A DNA stretch of 64,000 nucleotides from the NCBI GenBank assembly GCA_028284705.1, contig JANQRE010000001.1, positions 62,001 to 126,000 of the forward strand, given 5' to 3'. Both the position numbers and the translations under genes were made by a program. The notes beneath the pieces were generated by a model, which had not been told where the DNA came from, did not search any database, and was given only the letters and a program-made list of their open reading frames with translations. The DNA is from Paracoccaceae bacterium. Its GTDB lineage: Bacteria > Pseudomonadota > Alphaproteobacteria > Rhodobacterales > Rhodobacteraceae. Position 1 is the stretch's first letter; each line of letters starts with the position of its first letter. Positions 1 through 9,083 of the stretch are shown here, piece after piece.

Positions 1-219
1 AAATGACAGGCGTGCAAGCGCATATTCTCCCTCCAGAAGACCGGGCGATACGTAATAGAACCCCAAGCGATAATCCCAGCCGGATCGAAATCCGTCTTCT
101 GTTGGTTCAATGTCGAACTCTTGCCAATAACGATCTTGCGCAAAACCGGGAGAGGCGTTTGTCATCGAGGTAACAATGGCCCAAACGGCAAAAATCATCA
201 GCGATATCAAGAAACGCAT
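1..219 (-). CDS. Secreted protein of unknown function, partial (C-terminus off the left edge)
   Basis: The reverse strand opens with ATG at 219 behind a GGGGAGA ribosome binding site and reads 73 codons without a stop to the window edge. The first about 28 residues form a signal peptide: a charged MRF start, a hydrophobic stretch and a likely cleavage after ASPGFAQ. The visible mature part begins with aromatic and acidic residues (DRYWQEFD) and contains GWDYRLGFYYVSPG. I do not recognise the family. It is too short for the ORF track because it is truncated. It is probably a periplasmic or surface protein, transcribed leftwards on its own or with genes outside the window. Confidence 0.6.
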   Translation of the reverse strand, partial: MRFLISLMIFAVWAIVTSMTNASPGFAQDRYWQEFDIEPTEDGFRSGWDYRLGFYYVSPGLLEGEYALARLSF

Positions 220-311
220 CCGTCAATCTCCCCAAATTCACGGCCCCTGAGACTACCGTGAATCGATCTCCGCAGTGAAATCAAGAAAAAAGCCGGATCG
301 GCGTTAAGAGC

Positions 312-980
312 TTACCCGTGGCTGGCGGTCGCCAGTCCCAACACGCCGACGCCGATCAACGACAAAGCCCAGACAGCCTCCAGATCGAACCAGCTCTTGC
401 GCAGGAAGGTGAGGCCAAGCCAGCGATAGACCGCATAGGCCACACCGCCCCCGGCGATCATCATCGCACCCGTATGGGCCAGCGTCACGCCCGCTAAAAT
501 CCCCGCATTCCGCGCAAATAGTTCCGACGCGGCCAGGTGCCCGCCCTCCAATTCCTCCGGCCCGCAAAGGCCCAGATAGATCGGCACCAGCATCAGCGCC
601 GCGCCATGCACGATGGCCACTAGGAAGGACCAGAGCGCCAGCCGATGCGGCGGCACGCGGGCCAGAAAGCGCGGATGGCGGCGGGTGATCAGCAGGTACA
701 AGCCAACGCCGATCACCAGAAGACCCGCCCCCCAGCGCAACTCTTCTGTGTAGGTCAGCAGCGACGACAACATCGAAAAGGGAAGCAAGATCAATAACAT
801 CGCCAAAAAATGCCCCAGCGACAGCGCCCCTAACGCACGAAAGAGCGCCGCCGGTTTGCTCTCCATCAGGGCAGACGACACCGCCAGCGGCCAGCCCATG
901 CCGGGGTTCACGCCGTGATAGAGGCCGCTCAGCACCACGGCGAGCCACAGGCCCGCCGTCGTTGTCATCACATCGCCCAT
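312..980 (-). CDS. Multi-pass membrane protein next to methanethiol oxidase
   Basis: This 222-residue protein is almost entirely hydrophobic, with about six predicted membrane spans. Polar histidine motifs sit at the span ends: YHGVNPGMGWP near residue 22, IVHGAALM near residue 123 and LAHTGAMM near residue 167. Intramembrane His motifs of this kind recall NicO/RcnA-type metal transporters, but I cannot assign the family. Its start lies 13 bases after the mtoX stop on the same strand, so the two are very likely cotranscribed. Known MtoX enzymes need copper, and their clusters often contain copper-handling proteins, so a role in metal supply is a reasonable inference. A second in-frame ATG lies four codons in. 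Confidence 0.7.
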   Translation of the reverse strand: MGDVMTTTAGLWLAVVLSGLYHGVNPGMGWPLAVSSALMESKPAALFRALGALSLGHFLAMLLILLPFSMLSSLLTYTEELRWGAGLLVIGVGLYLLITRRHPRFLARVPPHRLALWSFLVAIVHGAALMLVPIYLGLCGPEELEGGHLAASELFARNAGILAGVTLAHTGAMMIAGGGVAYAVYRWLGLTFLRKSWFDLEAVWALSLIGVGVLGLATASHG

Positions 981-993
981 TTACACGCCCGAG

Positions 994-2391
994 CTAAACG
1001 TTCGGATAACAGAAACTGTCCGTCGAGCAGTCGCCCCCTTCGAGCCTGATCTGATGGCTGCGATATCCTTCCGGGAACTCGACCCAGAAATCGGGATCAA
1101 GCTCGAACTTGCCGCCCTCATTGCGCGCCATCACCATCGCCGCGCCCCGGTCTCCGGGATAGAACTGGTCATCCCAAGTCGAATAAAGCGAGTTCGTCCA
1201 ATAGACCCGCTTCCCGTCCCGGCTGATCTCCACCATCTGCGGGCCATAACCGAAATCCTTGCCATTTGGATGCTTGGTCTTTTTCACGATCCCGCCGATC
1301 TCGACCTTGCCAGCCAGTTTCGGGTTCATCGGGTCGGAGACATCATATTGATGCATCTCACCCAAGCCCCAGCAGGCAACGTAGAGATATTTGTCGTCCA
1401 GCGAGAGGTCGATATCGGTCACCAGCGGCGGGCACGCGCCAAAGCCTTTCAGAAGCTCCGGCAGGTCATCGGCATCGGCAGGCACGGGATCAATGGTGAT
1501 CGTCTTCTTCGCTTGCCATTCGCCATCGTCATCGCGCCACCAGGTGAAGATCGCGCCCTGCAGATTGGTCGTGTCGACCACAACACCACAGAAGCCATAT
1601 TCCTTCACCGGGTCATGGGCCGGCCGGATTTCCAGCGCCATCTGGTGGTTCTCCCCCAGATCAATCGACTTGGTCACTTTCCGTCCGCGCAAATCCCAGA
1701 AATGGATCGTGTGGCCATATTTGTTCGACAGTAAATCCTCCGGCACGATGCCGTTCTCAAACTGTGGCGGCAGGCCCCATTCGGAACTCACCATGTAATC
1801 GCGCGGCAGGTTCCACCAGAAATCGTAATGCTTGTCCTGAATGCCCCGGTCCATCTCGTAGCGGCCCAGAATGTCGAAGGTCTCGCAATCCATGATGAAG
1901 ATGCCCGGCGGGCCATCGGTGCCATCCTCACCGCCGCCGCCAAGGGTCGAAACATAAATCCCCTCCGGCCCGCAATGGATCGTATGCGGGCGCGAATAGC
2001 CGGTCTTGGCGAACAGTTCTTCCGGCTCGATGATCTTGTGAATTTTCGCTTTCAGCGGCTCCTTCACATCAATGACGTAAATCCGCGAGGACCGAATGCC
2101 CGGAATAATCAGATAGCGTCGCTCCAGAAACGCATGGCCCGTCAGCGGCGACAGCGCCGAGGAACAGGCATTCCAGCCGAAATGGTGAAATTCGTCGCCC
2201 TTATTTGGCATCATCAGCGAATGCACGATCTGCCCGTAGGTCTCGGATGTGGGGTCCACGTCGACAACCGCCAGCCCATCGGGTTGCGAGCCATCCGGAC
2301 TCAGCATCAAGGTGAATGCCAGTTTCTCTACCGGCGCTTCCATGGCCATTTTGGCAGAGGGGTAAAATGTCGGGTCGGGTCTCAGGTTCAT
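994..2391 (-). CDS. mtoX: Methanethiol oxidase / SBP56 family (selenium-binding protein)
   Basis: The 465-residue product matches the SBP56 family along its length. The conserved HHFGWNACSSALSP segment carries the family cysteine near residue 75. Typical later blocks are SRPHTIHCGPEGIYVSTLG, the EWGLPPQFENG region and the C-terminal HQIRLEGGDCSTDSFCYPN. Bacterial members are methanethiol oxidases that convert CH3SH and O2 to formaldehyde, H2S and H2O2. In marine Rhodobacterales methanethiol comes from DMSP demethylation. Most characterised MtoX proteins are exported, but I see no clear signal peptide with this start. The ATG is preceded by GGGAGG at good spacing. It heads a two-gene unit with the membrane protein downstream. 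Confidence 0.9.
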   Translation of the reverse strand: MNLRPDPTFYPSAKMAMEAPVEKLAFTLMLSPDGSQPDGLAVVDVDPTSETYGQIVHSLMMPNKGDEFHHFGWNACSSALSPLTGHAFLERRYLIIPGIRSSRIYVIDVKEPLKAKIHKIIEPEELFAKTGYSRPHTIHCGPEGIYVSTLGGGGEDGTDGPPGIFIMDCETFDILGRYEMDRGIQDKHYDFWWNLPRDYMVSSEWGLPPQFENGIVPEDLLSNKYGHTIHFWDLRGRKVTKSIDLGENHQMALEIRPAHDPVKEYGFCGVVVDTTNLQGAIFTWWRDDDGEWQAKKTITIDPVPADADDLPELLKGFGACPPLVTDIDLSLDDKYLYVACWGLGEMHQYDVSDPMNPKLAGKVEIGGIVKKTKHPNGKDFGYGPQMVEISRDGKRVYWTNSLYSTWDDQFYPGDRGAAMVMARNEGGKFELDPDFWVEFPEGYRSHQIRLEGGDCSTDSFCYPNV

Positions 2392-2564
2392 CTGTCAAAT
2401 CCTCCCAGATCAGAACGCAGTTGAAAGTCTTGTGATTTAATTGTCTGACATTTGATCTGGGATTCTCAGATTCGGTCAACAAAATTCCAAGCCGCAGCGC
2501 AGCATCAGGCAGAATTGGGCCTGTGATATGGGCTCAGCACACGCGAAACTGCGAGGCTTTGCGG

Positions 2565-3407
2565 CTACAACTCGGTACGCACCCGCCAAAGCTCGGGGAA
2601 CAATTCCACCTCCAGCATCCGCCGCAGATAGCTGACACCGCCGGTGCCGCCCGTGCCCCGTTTGAACCCGATCACGCGTTCAACAGTCGTGACATGGTTG
2701 AACCGCCAGCGCCTGAAATAATCCTCAAAATCCACCAGTTTCTCGGCCAGTTCATAAAGCGCCCAATGCCCCTCCGGATCGCGATACACCCAGGCCCAGG
2801 CGGCCATGACTTCGGCGCTGAACGCATAGGGTTTCGCAAAGTCACGGCTCAAAACACTGGCCGGGATCGCCACGCCCGCACGATCCAGCGCCTGCAAGGC
2901 CTCGTCATAAAGCGATGGCCGGGCCAGTTCCGCCTCGATCTTGGCCAGAATGTCAGGCCGGTGCTCATGCGGCCGGATCATCGCCGGGTTCCGGTTTCCC
3001 ACCGCAAATTCAATCAACCGATACTGCCAGGACTGAAACCCAGAGGACTGCCCCAGATCATCGCGAAACGCGGTGTACTCGCTCGGCGTCATGGTGCGCA
3101 GAACGTCCCAGGCGCTGTTGAGCTGTTCAAAGATTTTCGCCACGCGCGACAACATCTTGAAAGCGGGCTGCAAACGGTCCCCTCGGATCTCTTCCCGCGC
3201 CGCACCGATCTCATGCAGGATCAGCCGCATCCACAACTCGGATGTCTGGTGCTGGATGATGAACAGCATCTCATCATGGGTCTGCGTCTGGGTCGTCTGC
3301 GCCCCCAACACCAGATCAAGCTGCAAATAGTCGTTGTAGGACATGCGCCCATCAAAACGCATCTGCGCGCCTTCCTGTGCAGGGTCATAGGGGGGCGTGT
3401 CGGACAT
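2565..3407 (-). CDS. kynA: Tryptophan 2,3-dioxygenase
   Basis: The 280-residue haem enzyme opens the indole ring of tryptophan to N-formylkynurenine, the first step of the kynurenine pathway. Family hallmarks are visible: [24 protein letters not shown] (substrate and haem contacts) near residues 45-60, SGFQSWQYR, and near the C-terminus [23 protein letters not shown], which holds the proximal haem histidine. I chose MSDTPPYD at 3407; the longer track ORF adds 57 non-homologous residues. No kynurenine formamidase or kynureninase lies beside it. It is transcribed divergently from the HD-domain gene. Confidence 0.93.
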   Translation of the reverse strand: MSDTPPYDPAQEGAQMRFDGRMSYNDYLQLDLVLGAQTTQTQTHDEMLFIIQHQTSELWMRLILHEIGAAREEIRGDRLQPAFKMLSRVAKIFEQLNSAWDVLRTMTPSEYTAFRDDLGQSSGFQSWQYRLIEFAVGNRNPAMIRPHEHRPDILAKIEAELARPSLYDEALQALDRAGVAIPASVLSRDFAKPYAFSAEVMAAWAWVYRDPEGHWALYELAEKLVDFEDYFRRWRFNHVTTVERVIGFKRGTGGTGGVSYLRRMLEVELFPELWRVRTEL

Positions 3408-3552
3408 CTCTGGCAGCCTTTTCTGGTGCGTCTTGAGGCATGCTACGCAGGCAGGCTCTTGTCGAAAAGCCACATAATGCTGTCGTAAACCGTCTGGCGT
3501 CGCGCGCGCCTTGGCGGCACACTTAGTCCCAGGGTTCGTCGGAGGCGCCAGC

Positions 3553-4149
3553 ATGGACACAGTCAAATTCACCGCCATGAAAGACGGCGATAAGGAGGAT
3601 TACGAGTTCCTCCACCCGCTGGAGGTCGAATACGCGTCCGGCACCGCCGACCGTCTTCTGAAGGCGCTGGTCACCCTCGACGAAAGCCTGTCGGGCTACC
3701 AGATCACCCGCCTCGGCCACTCCCTGCAATCTGCCAGCCGCGCCGAGCGTGACGGGGCTGATACAGACTGGATCGTCTCCGCGCTCCTCCACGATATCGG
3801 CGACATTTTCGCGCCCTATAATCACGACGAATATGCCGCCACGATCCTGCGCCCCTTCGTGCGCGAGCAATGCGCCTGGGTTGTCGAAAAACACGGCGAT
3901 TTCCAACTGCTTTATTTCGGCCACCACGTGGGCGCTGACCAACACAAGCGCGACCAATATAAGGGCCACAAATATTTCGACGATTGCGCCGAGTTCTGCG
4001 AACGCTGGGACCAATCCAGCTTCGACCCCGATTACGACCCACTCCCTCTCGATCACTTCGAAGCGCGCGTGCACGAGGTCTTCGCTCGGCAACCCTACGA
4101 CCCCGACATCCTGCGCCCCGGCCACCGCGAACCCTTAACCCGCCATTAA
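3553..4149 (+). CDS. HD-domain metal-dependent protein (PhnZ-like)
   Basis: This 198-residue protein contains an HD-type metal site: [10 protein letters not shown] near residue 57, LLHDIGD near residue 80, the following NHDEYAA, and FGHHVGAD near residue 119. The extra histidines after the HD pair resemble the PhnZ/TmpB branch, whose members are mixed-valent di-iron oxygenases of phosphonate breakdown rather than phosphohydrolases. No phosphonate genes lie nearby, so the substrate is unknown. The ATG at 3553 has a GGAGG site 8 bases upstream, which decides against the longer track start. It is divergent from kynA, with which a metabolic link cannot be shown. Confidence 0.75.
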   Translation: MDTVKFTAMKDGDKEDYEFLHPLEVEYASGTADRLLKALVTLDESLSGYQITRLGHSLQSASRAERDGADTDWIVSALLHDIGDIFAPYNHDEYAATILRPFVREQCAWVVEKHGDFQLLYFGHHVGADQHKRDQYKGHKYFDDCAEFCERWDQSSFDPDYDPLPLDHFEARVHEVFARQPYDPDILRPGHREPLTRH

Positions 4150-4288
4150 GGTTAACGCGCCGCCCCTCCCGGCTTCATTCTGGCAAAAATACTCAAAATC
4201 CCACCTTCGCCATCCGGCGGCCACGCGGACCCTTTCCCTCCGCCGATCCCTCCGCTATCTGGTCGCCTGACCAAAGGATGACCTGACG

Positions 4289-7200
4289 ATGGCCCTCGAC
4301 AAGACCTTCAACGCCGAAAGCGCAGAACCCCGCCTCTACCGCGCGTGGGAGGAGGCCGGCTGTTTCACCGCCGGTGCCAACGCGAAGCCCGAGGCCTCAA
4401 GCTTCTGCATCATGATCCCGCCCCCCAATGTGACGGGCGTCCTGCATATGGGCCATGCCTTCAACAACACGCTGCAGGACATCCTGATCCGCTGGCACCG
4501 CATGCGGGGTTTCGACACGCTCTGGCAGCCCGGCACGGATCACGCTGGCATCGCCACGCAAATGGTTGTCGAGCGCCAATTGGCGGAGACCCAGCAACCG
4601 GGGCGGCGCGAGTTGGGCCGCGAGGCCTTCACTGCGAAAATCTGGGAGTGGAAAGAGCAATCCGGCGGCACGATCCGCAGCCAGCTCAAACGCCTTGGCG
4701 CCTCCTGCGACTGGTCCCGCGAGGCCTTCACCATGTCCGGCGCCCCCGGCGCGCCTGAGGGGAACGAGGGCAATTTCCACGACGCCGTCATCAAGGTCTT
4801 CGTCGACCTCTACAACAAAGGCTACATCTATCGCGGCAAGCGGCTGGTGAACTGGGACCCGCATTTCGAGACCGCGATCTCCGATCTCGAGGTCGAGAAC
4901 ATCGAAACCCCGGGCTATATGTGGCACTTCAAATACCCCTTAGCAGGGGGGGCATCCTATACGTATGTCGAGAAGGATGACGAGGGGAACATCGTTCTCG
5001 AGGAAGAGCGGAATTACATCTCCATCGCGACCACCCGGCCTGAAACCATGCTCGGCGACGGCGCGGTGGCGGTTCATCCGTCCGACGAACGCTACGCCCC
5101 TATCGTCGGCCAGCTTTGCGAAATCCCCGTCGGCCCCAAAGAGCACCGCCGCCTGATCCCGATCATCACCGACGACTACCCCGATCCGGATTTCGGCTCG
5201 GGCGCGGTGAAGATCACCGGCGCCCATGATTTCAACGACTACCAGGTCGCCAAACGCGGCAACATCCCGATGTACCGCCTGATGGACACAAAAGGCGCCA
5301 TGCGCGACGACGGCGCGCCTTACGCCGAGATGGCCAAGATCGCCATGGCCGTCGCCAAGGGCGAGCGCGAGTTGACGGAGGCCGAGGCCGACACGATCAA
5401 CCTCGTCCCCGACGACCTGCGCGGCCTCGACCGGTTCGAGGCGCGCAAAAGAGTTGTCGAGCAAATCACCTCCGAAGGCCTCGCCGTCACAATCCCAAAC
5501 CCGGACTATGACCCCGACGCGGAAACCGATGACGGTAGGGTGGGCAACACTTTGCCCACCATCCCCTACGTCGAAAACAAACCGATCATGCAGCCCCTCG
5601 GCGACCGCTCAAGGGTCGTCATCGAGCCGATGCTCACCGACCAATGGTTCGTCGACACCGACAAGATCGTCGGCCCGGCCTTGCAGGCGGTCAAAGACGG
5701 CACCGTCAAAATCCTGCCCGAGAGCGGAGAGAAGGTCTATTACCACTGGCTGGAAAACATCGAGCCCTGGTGTATCTCCCGCCAACTCTGGTGGGGTCAT
5801 CAGATCCCTGTTTGGTATGGGCCGCATATGGTTGAACATGCGGACAAACCTCTTTCCGAGCGCTTTGTTGTCAACCCTCCTTCTGGGATGCTCACTAAGT
5901 CATCGCAATATGATCAGCACTGCTGTCCGACTGAAGCAGAGGCTCTTTCCTGGTACCGCTCAATTTTCGACGCAGACATTCGAGTCGTTGACGACGAAAA
6001 AGAGTTCAAGTTGGCCATGGCCGATCTCAATGACGGCAAAATTGATTGGGTGCCGATCTACAGGGAAGAAGACGTCCTCGACACCTGGTTCTCCTCGGGC
6101 CTCTGGCCGCTCGGCACGCTGGGCTGGCCGGATGACACGCCGGAACTGGCCAAATACTTCCCGACGTCAACGCTGATTACCGGTCAGGATATCCTCTTCT
6201 TCTGGGTCGCGCGCATGATGATGATGCAGATCGCGGTTCTGGACGATTCGAAGCCCATTAAAGACCGAATTCCTTTCGATACGGTGTATCTCCACGGCCT
6301 TGTCCGCGATGCCAAGGGCAAGAAGATGTCGAAATCCACCGGCAACGTCATCGACCCGCTCGACATCATCGACGAGTACGGCGCAGACGCCCTGCGTTTC
6401 TCCTCCGCCGCGATGGCCGCGCTTGGCGGCGTGCTGAAACTCGACATGGAACGGATCAAAGGCTACCGGAATTTCGGCACCAAACTCTGGAATGCGGTCC
6501 GGTTTGCCGAGATGAACGACGTGTACAGTGTCGGGACGGATGCTGTACAGAAACCAGACGCAAACCAGACGCTGAATCGCTGGATCATCGGCGAGGTCGC
6601 CAAGACCCGGGAAGCTGTGGACGAGGCGCTCGCCGCCTACCGTTTCAATGACGCCGCTGACGTGCTTTATAAGTTCATCTGGAACAAGGTTTGCGACTGG
6701 TATGTCGAGTTCTCCAAGCCCTTGTTTTACGACGGTTCTGAGGATCAAAAAGCGGAGACACGCGCCACCATGGCCTGGGTTCTCGACCAGTGCCTGATCC
6801 TCCTCCACCCCATCATGCCCTTCATCACCGAAGAGCTGTGGGGCGAGACCACAAACCGCTCCGAAATGCTCGCCGTCACCGATTGGCCGACCTACCAAGC
6901 CGCTGATCTGATTGACGAAAACGCTGACCGCGAGATCAACTGGGTGATCAATCTTATCGAGGCGATCCGCTCCGCCCGCGGCGAAATGCACGTGCCCGCT
7001 GGCCTCAAAGTCCCGCTGGTCCAGGTCGATCTCGACCCCACCGGCCAAGAGGCATGGGCCAACAACGAAGCCCTGATCCTCAAGCTCGCCCGCATCGATT
7101 CCGTCTCAAAAGGCGAGGCGCCCAAAGGCTCTGTCTCGATCCCGGTTCCCGGCGGCAATTTCGCCCTGCCCTTGGCGGATATCATTGATATCGCTGAAGA

Positions 7201-7396
7201 AAAGACGCGTCTCGAGAAAACTCTCGGCAAACTGCAAAAGGAAATCGGCGGCCTCAAAGGCCGGGTGAACAACCCGAAATTCGTCGCCTCCGCCCCCGAA
7301 GATGTGGTAGAAGAGGCCCGTGAAAACCTCTCCGCTCGCGAAGCGGAAGAGGAGAAACTCCTCGCCGCCTTGGAGCGTCTGAAAGAGGTCTCATGA
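4289..7396 (+). CDS. valS: Valyl-tRNA synthetase, long form
   Basis: This class Ia aminoacyl-tRNA synthetase charges tRNA-Val. The Rossmann-fold signatures are [14 protein letters not shown] (HIGH motif, near residue 50) and KKMSKSTGN (near residue 683). The editing domain lies between, and the C-terminal coiled-coil arm ([16 protein letters not shown]) ends the protein. At 1035 residues it exceeds the 951 of E. coli. The excess includes three variable stretches: residues about 408-425 with a dispersed palindromic repeat, about 512-592 between HQIPVWYGP and [11 protein letters not shown] with lower GC, and about 745-760 with a second dispersed repeat. The core motifs are intact, so the enzyme should be active. 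It heads a run with the SH3 and DUF1992 genes. Confidence 0.97.
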   Translation: MALDKTFNAESAEPRLYRAWEEAGCFTAGANAKPEASSFCIMIPPPNVTGVLHMGHAFNNTLQDILIRWHRMRGFDTLWQPGTDHAGIATQMVVERQLAETQQPGRRELGREAFTAKIWEWKEQSGGTIRSQLKRLGASCDWSREAFTMSGAPGAPEGNEGNFHDAVIKVFVDLYNKGYIYRGKRLVNWDPHFETAISDLEVENIETPGYMWHFKYPLAGGASYTYVEKDDEGNIVLEEERNYISIATTRPETMLGDGAVAVHPSDERYAPIVGQLCEIPVGPKEHRRLIPIITDDYPDPDFGSGAVKITGAHDFNDYQVAKRGNIPMYRLMDTKGAMRDDGAPYAEMAKIAMAVAKGERELTEAEADTINLVPDDLRGLDRFEARKRVVEQITSEGLAVTIPNPDYDPDAETDDGRVGNTLPTIPYVENKPIMQPLGDRSRVVIEPMLTDQWFVDTDKIVGPALQAVKDGTVKILPESGEKVYYHWLENIEPWCISRQLWWGHQIPVWYGPHMVEHADKPLSERFVVNPPSGMLTKSSQYDQHCCPTEAEALSWYRSIFDADIRVVDDEKEFKLAMADLNDGKIDWVPIYREEDVLDTWFSSGLWPLGTLGWPDDTPELAKYFPTSTLITGQDILFFWVARMMMMQIAVLDDSKPIKDRIPFDTVYLHGLVRDAKGKKMSKSTGNVIDPLDIIDEYGADALRFSSAAMAALGGVLKLDMERIKGYRNFGTKLWNAVRFAEMNDVYSVGTDAVQKPDANQTLNRWIIGEVAKTREAVDEALAAYRFNDAADVLYKFIWNKVCDWYVEFSKPLFYDGSEDQKAETRATMAWVLDQCLILLHPIMPFITEELWGETTNRSEMLAVTDWPTYQAADLIDENADREINWVINLIEAIRSARGEMHVPAGLKVPLVQVDLDPTGQEAWANNEALILKLARIDSVSKGEAPKGSVSIPVPGGNFALPLADIIDIAEEKTRLEKTLGKLQKEIGGLKGRVNNPKFVASAPEDVVEEARENLSAREAEEEKLLAALERLKEVS
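5534..5564. repeat. Dispersed palindromic repeat inside valS
   Basis: The sequence reads GTAGGGTGGGCA, a short loop, then TGCCCACCATC, giving an 8-bp perfect stem that extends with mismatches. It is in frame in valS and encodes [11 protein letters not shown] near-identical copy lies at 43350-43376 in the carB-tdk island. The two copies agree in both arms and differ only in the loop. Confidence 0.7.
6528..6560. repeat. Second dispersed repeat inside valS
   Basis: A 33-base stretch contains GTGTCGGGACGGATG followed by CTGTACAGAAACCAGACG. It encodes [11 protein letters not shown] in the valS frame. The same two blocks recur at 44570-44613 with one substitution and an 11-base insertion between them. 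The site falls in a variable surface segment of the protein. Confidence 0.7.
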
Positions 7397-7731
7397 TCCG
7401 CCTGTGCTTAGCCTTGATCGCCCTCGCATCCCCCGCCTTCGCCGATGCCGACGGCCCGGATGCCTGGCAGGTGACGGGCGTGGCGGCAAACGATGTTCTG
7501 AACCTGCGGGCAGGCCCCGGAACAGAATACCCGATCAAGGGCGCCCTCCCGCCTAACGCACGGAAAGTTAAGGCAGATATCTGCGTGCCGACCCTGACGG
7601 ATGGCGAATATTTCGCCCTCTCCGAGAAGGACAAGGACGCCATCGCAGGCCTCCAACGCTGGTGCCATGTGACCGGGGCGGAAGGCCAGCGCGGCTGGGC
7701 AAACATGCGCTACATGGCGGAAGACCCCTGA
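7393..7731 (+). CDS. Secreted bacterial SH3 (SH3b) domain protein
   Basis: This 112-residue protein has a signal peptide ending near SPAFADA. One SH3b domain follows, recognisable by [20 protein letters not shown] and the closing [11 protein letters not shown]. Such domains bind peptidoglycan or cell-wall ligands, so a periplasmic place is likely. Three cysteines/tryptophans in the middle (DICVPT, RWCHV) may form a disulphide. The ATG overlaps the valS stop (ATGA), which implies translational coupling. The exact role is unknown. Confidence 0.8.
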   Translation: MIRLCLALIALASPAFADADGPDAWQVTGVAANDVLNLRAGPGTEYPIKGALPPNARKVKADICVPTLTDGEYFALSEKDKDAIAGLQRWCHVTGAEGQRGWANMRYMAEDP

Positions 7732-8060
7732 TGCCGGACAAGTTCAGCAAACTCGTCGAACAGCAGGTCGCCAAGGCCCGCGCCGAGGGGCAGTTGGACG
7801 ATCTTGAGGGCGAGGGTGAACGCCTGCCCGACCACCCCGAGGAAGCCTATATCGACGCTGGCACTGCCGCCGGTCACCGCATCATGGCGCAGGCGGGTGT
7901 GGTCCCCGAAGAGATCGAGTTGAAACGCCAACTCGACGCGGCGTTGGATGACCTCTCAAAGGCCACGGAGGAAACGAAGAAAGCCGCAATGGCCAAGGTC
8001 GCTGATCTCGAAATGCGCCTCTCCATCGCCCGGGATGCGCGGCGCAAGTTCTTCAAATAG
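7731..8060 (+). CDS. DUF1992 / DnaJC28-domain protein
   Basis: This 109-residue cytoplasmic protein carries the DUF1992 signature near its start: VEQQVAKARAEGQLDDLEGE followed by GERLPDHPEE. The rest is helical and charged. The family is named from the DnaJC28 conserved domain but has no J domain, and its function is not known. The start overlaps the stop of the SH3 gene (TGATG). The stop codon directly abuts the stop codon of the convergent crotonase gene, with no room for a separate terminator. Confidence 0.85.
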   Translation: MPDKFSKLVEQQVAKARAEGQLDDLEGEGERLPDHPEEAYIDAGTAAGHRIMAQAGVVPEEIELKRQLDAALDDLSKATEETKKAAMAKVADLEMRLSIARDARRKFFK

Positions 8061-8825
8061 TTACTTTTTCATAGCTCGCGCGATTGCCGCCATCTGATCC
8101 GGCTTGCCGATCAAACCGACCTGCTCTGTCGCCTCGGCTATCAAAACCTCCGCCCGATCTGCCGTTTCCGCCGTGCCAATCAACCGCTTGGCCGCCCGGA
8201 TCGCCGAAGGGCTTTGCCCGGCAATCACCTGCGCCAATTCCATGGCGCGCGCGAGCGGGTCATCCGCCATCTCGGTCACCAGACCAGCATCCAAAGCGTC
8301 GCCCGCGTCCAGCACCTCGGCCGTATAGATCAAGCGCCGCATCACATCACTGCGCACAAGCTGCGGCAACAGGACCATCCCGCCCATATCCGGGATCAGA
8401 CCCCATTTCATCTCCATGATCGACAGCTTCGCATCGGGAGCAGCCACGCGGATATCCGCCCCGAGCGCCAATTGCATCCCGGCTCCAAAACAGACCCCAT
8501 GGATCGCGGCGATGACCGGCACGTCCAAATCGCGCCACGCCAGCGAAAATTCCTGAAACCGGTTGGCATCGCCATGGGAGCGTTTCAGCACCAATTCGTC
8601 CATGTCCTGGCCCATCACACTTGAGAGCGAAACGATGTCGATCCCGGCGCAAAAGCCGCGCCCTTCGCCAGACAGAACAACGCAATCAATCTCCGCCTCA
8701 CGCAGGGCATGCGCGGCTTCGATCACTTCGTCGAGCATCTCCAGACTGATCGCGTTCAGCTTGTCAGGCCGCGCCAGCGTCACATGGGCAATTCGGTCGG
8801 TAATCTCGGAGTGAACGTGGGTCAT
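8061..8825 (-). CDS. Enoyl-CoA hydratase/isomerase (crotonase) family protein
   Basis: The 254-residue protein has the crotonase fold. The first oxyanion-hole segment is near GRGFCAGIDI (residue 60). The second is HGVCFGAGMQLALGADI near residue 110, and EMKWGLIPDMGG is near residue 135. The glutamate that follows the second GxG in true hydratases is glutamine here (GMQLALG), while the second acid (E of EMKWG) is kept. It may therefore be an isomerase or another crotonase rather than a classic hydratase. No CoA ligase or thiolase lies beside it. Confidence 0.85.
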   Translation of the reverse strand: MTHVHSEITDRIAHVTLARPDKLNAISLEMLDEVIEAAHALREAEIDCVVLSGEGRGFCAGIDIVSLSSVMGQDMDELVLKRSHGDANRFQEFSLAWRDLDVPVIAAIHGVCFGAGMQLALGADIRVAAPDAKLSIMEMKWGLIPDMGGMVLLPQLVRSDVMRRLIYTAEVLDAGDALDAGLVTEMADDPLARAMELAQVIAGQSPSAIRAAKRLIGTAETADRAEVLIAEATEQVGLIGKPDQMAAIARAMKK

Positions 8826-8863
8826 AGACCGACGCTAGGCCGCCGTACTGCGCGACGCCAGCG

Positions 8864-9022
8864 TTACCTCACGATACGCTCCACCGCACGCATCATGCCC
8901 AAGCCCTTGTCATAGACCAGTTCCAGCACAACCCGGGGTTTGCGGGTGAGCGTCACACCCACGCCTCTCAGCCCCACAGCAGCGGCGCCACTTGCCAGAA
9001 ATCCACGTCTCGTCAGTGCCAT
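8864..9022 (-). CDS. Small Tat-signal protein (too short for the ORF track)
   Basis: A 52-codon reverse ORF begins MALTRRGFLASGAAAVG, a clear twin-arginine signal (TRRGFL followed by a small-residue hydrophobic core). Only about 30 residues remain after it, ending in a basic helix (DKGLGMMRAVERIVR). An ATG three codons further upstream (9031) is also possible. It occupies the otherwise empty gap before hisC and is divergent from it. The family is unknown. The strong Tat motif and the position suggest a real gene, but codon evidence is limited by length. Confidence 0.6.
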   Translation of the reverse strand: MALTRRGFLASGAAAVGLRGVGVTLTRKPRVVLELVYDKGLGMMRAVERIVR

Positions 9023-9083
9023 AGCTCTCATATGGACACTCGGCCCTCTTGCGCCCAGGGGAAATTGGCGGCCTTATTACCCT

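Noticed and set aside
1054-2424. Forward-strand ORFs opposite mtoX
   Set aside because: They are shadows of the mtoX gene and lack conserved motifs.
2523-3488. 321-residue forward ORF opposite kynA
   Set aside because: kynA on the other strand carries clear haem-dioxygenase motifs; the forward frame does not.
4179-4200. CTGGCAAAAATACTC string after the HD-domain gene
   Set aside because: I recall similar strings as frequent intergenic words in Roseobacter-group genomes, but only one copy is visible here, so it cannot be called a repeat from this window.
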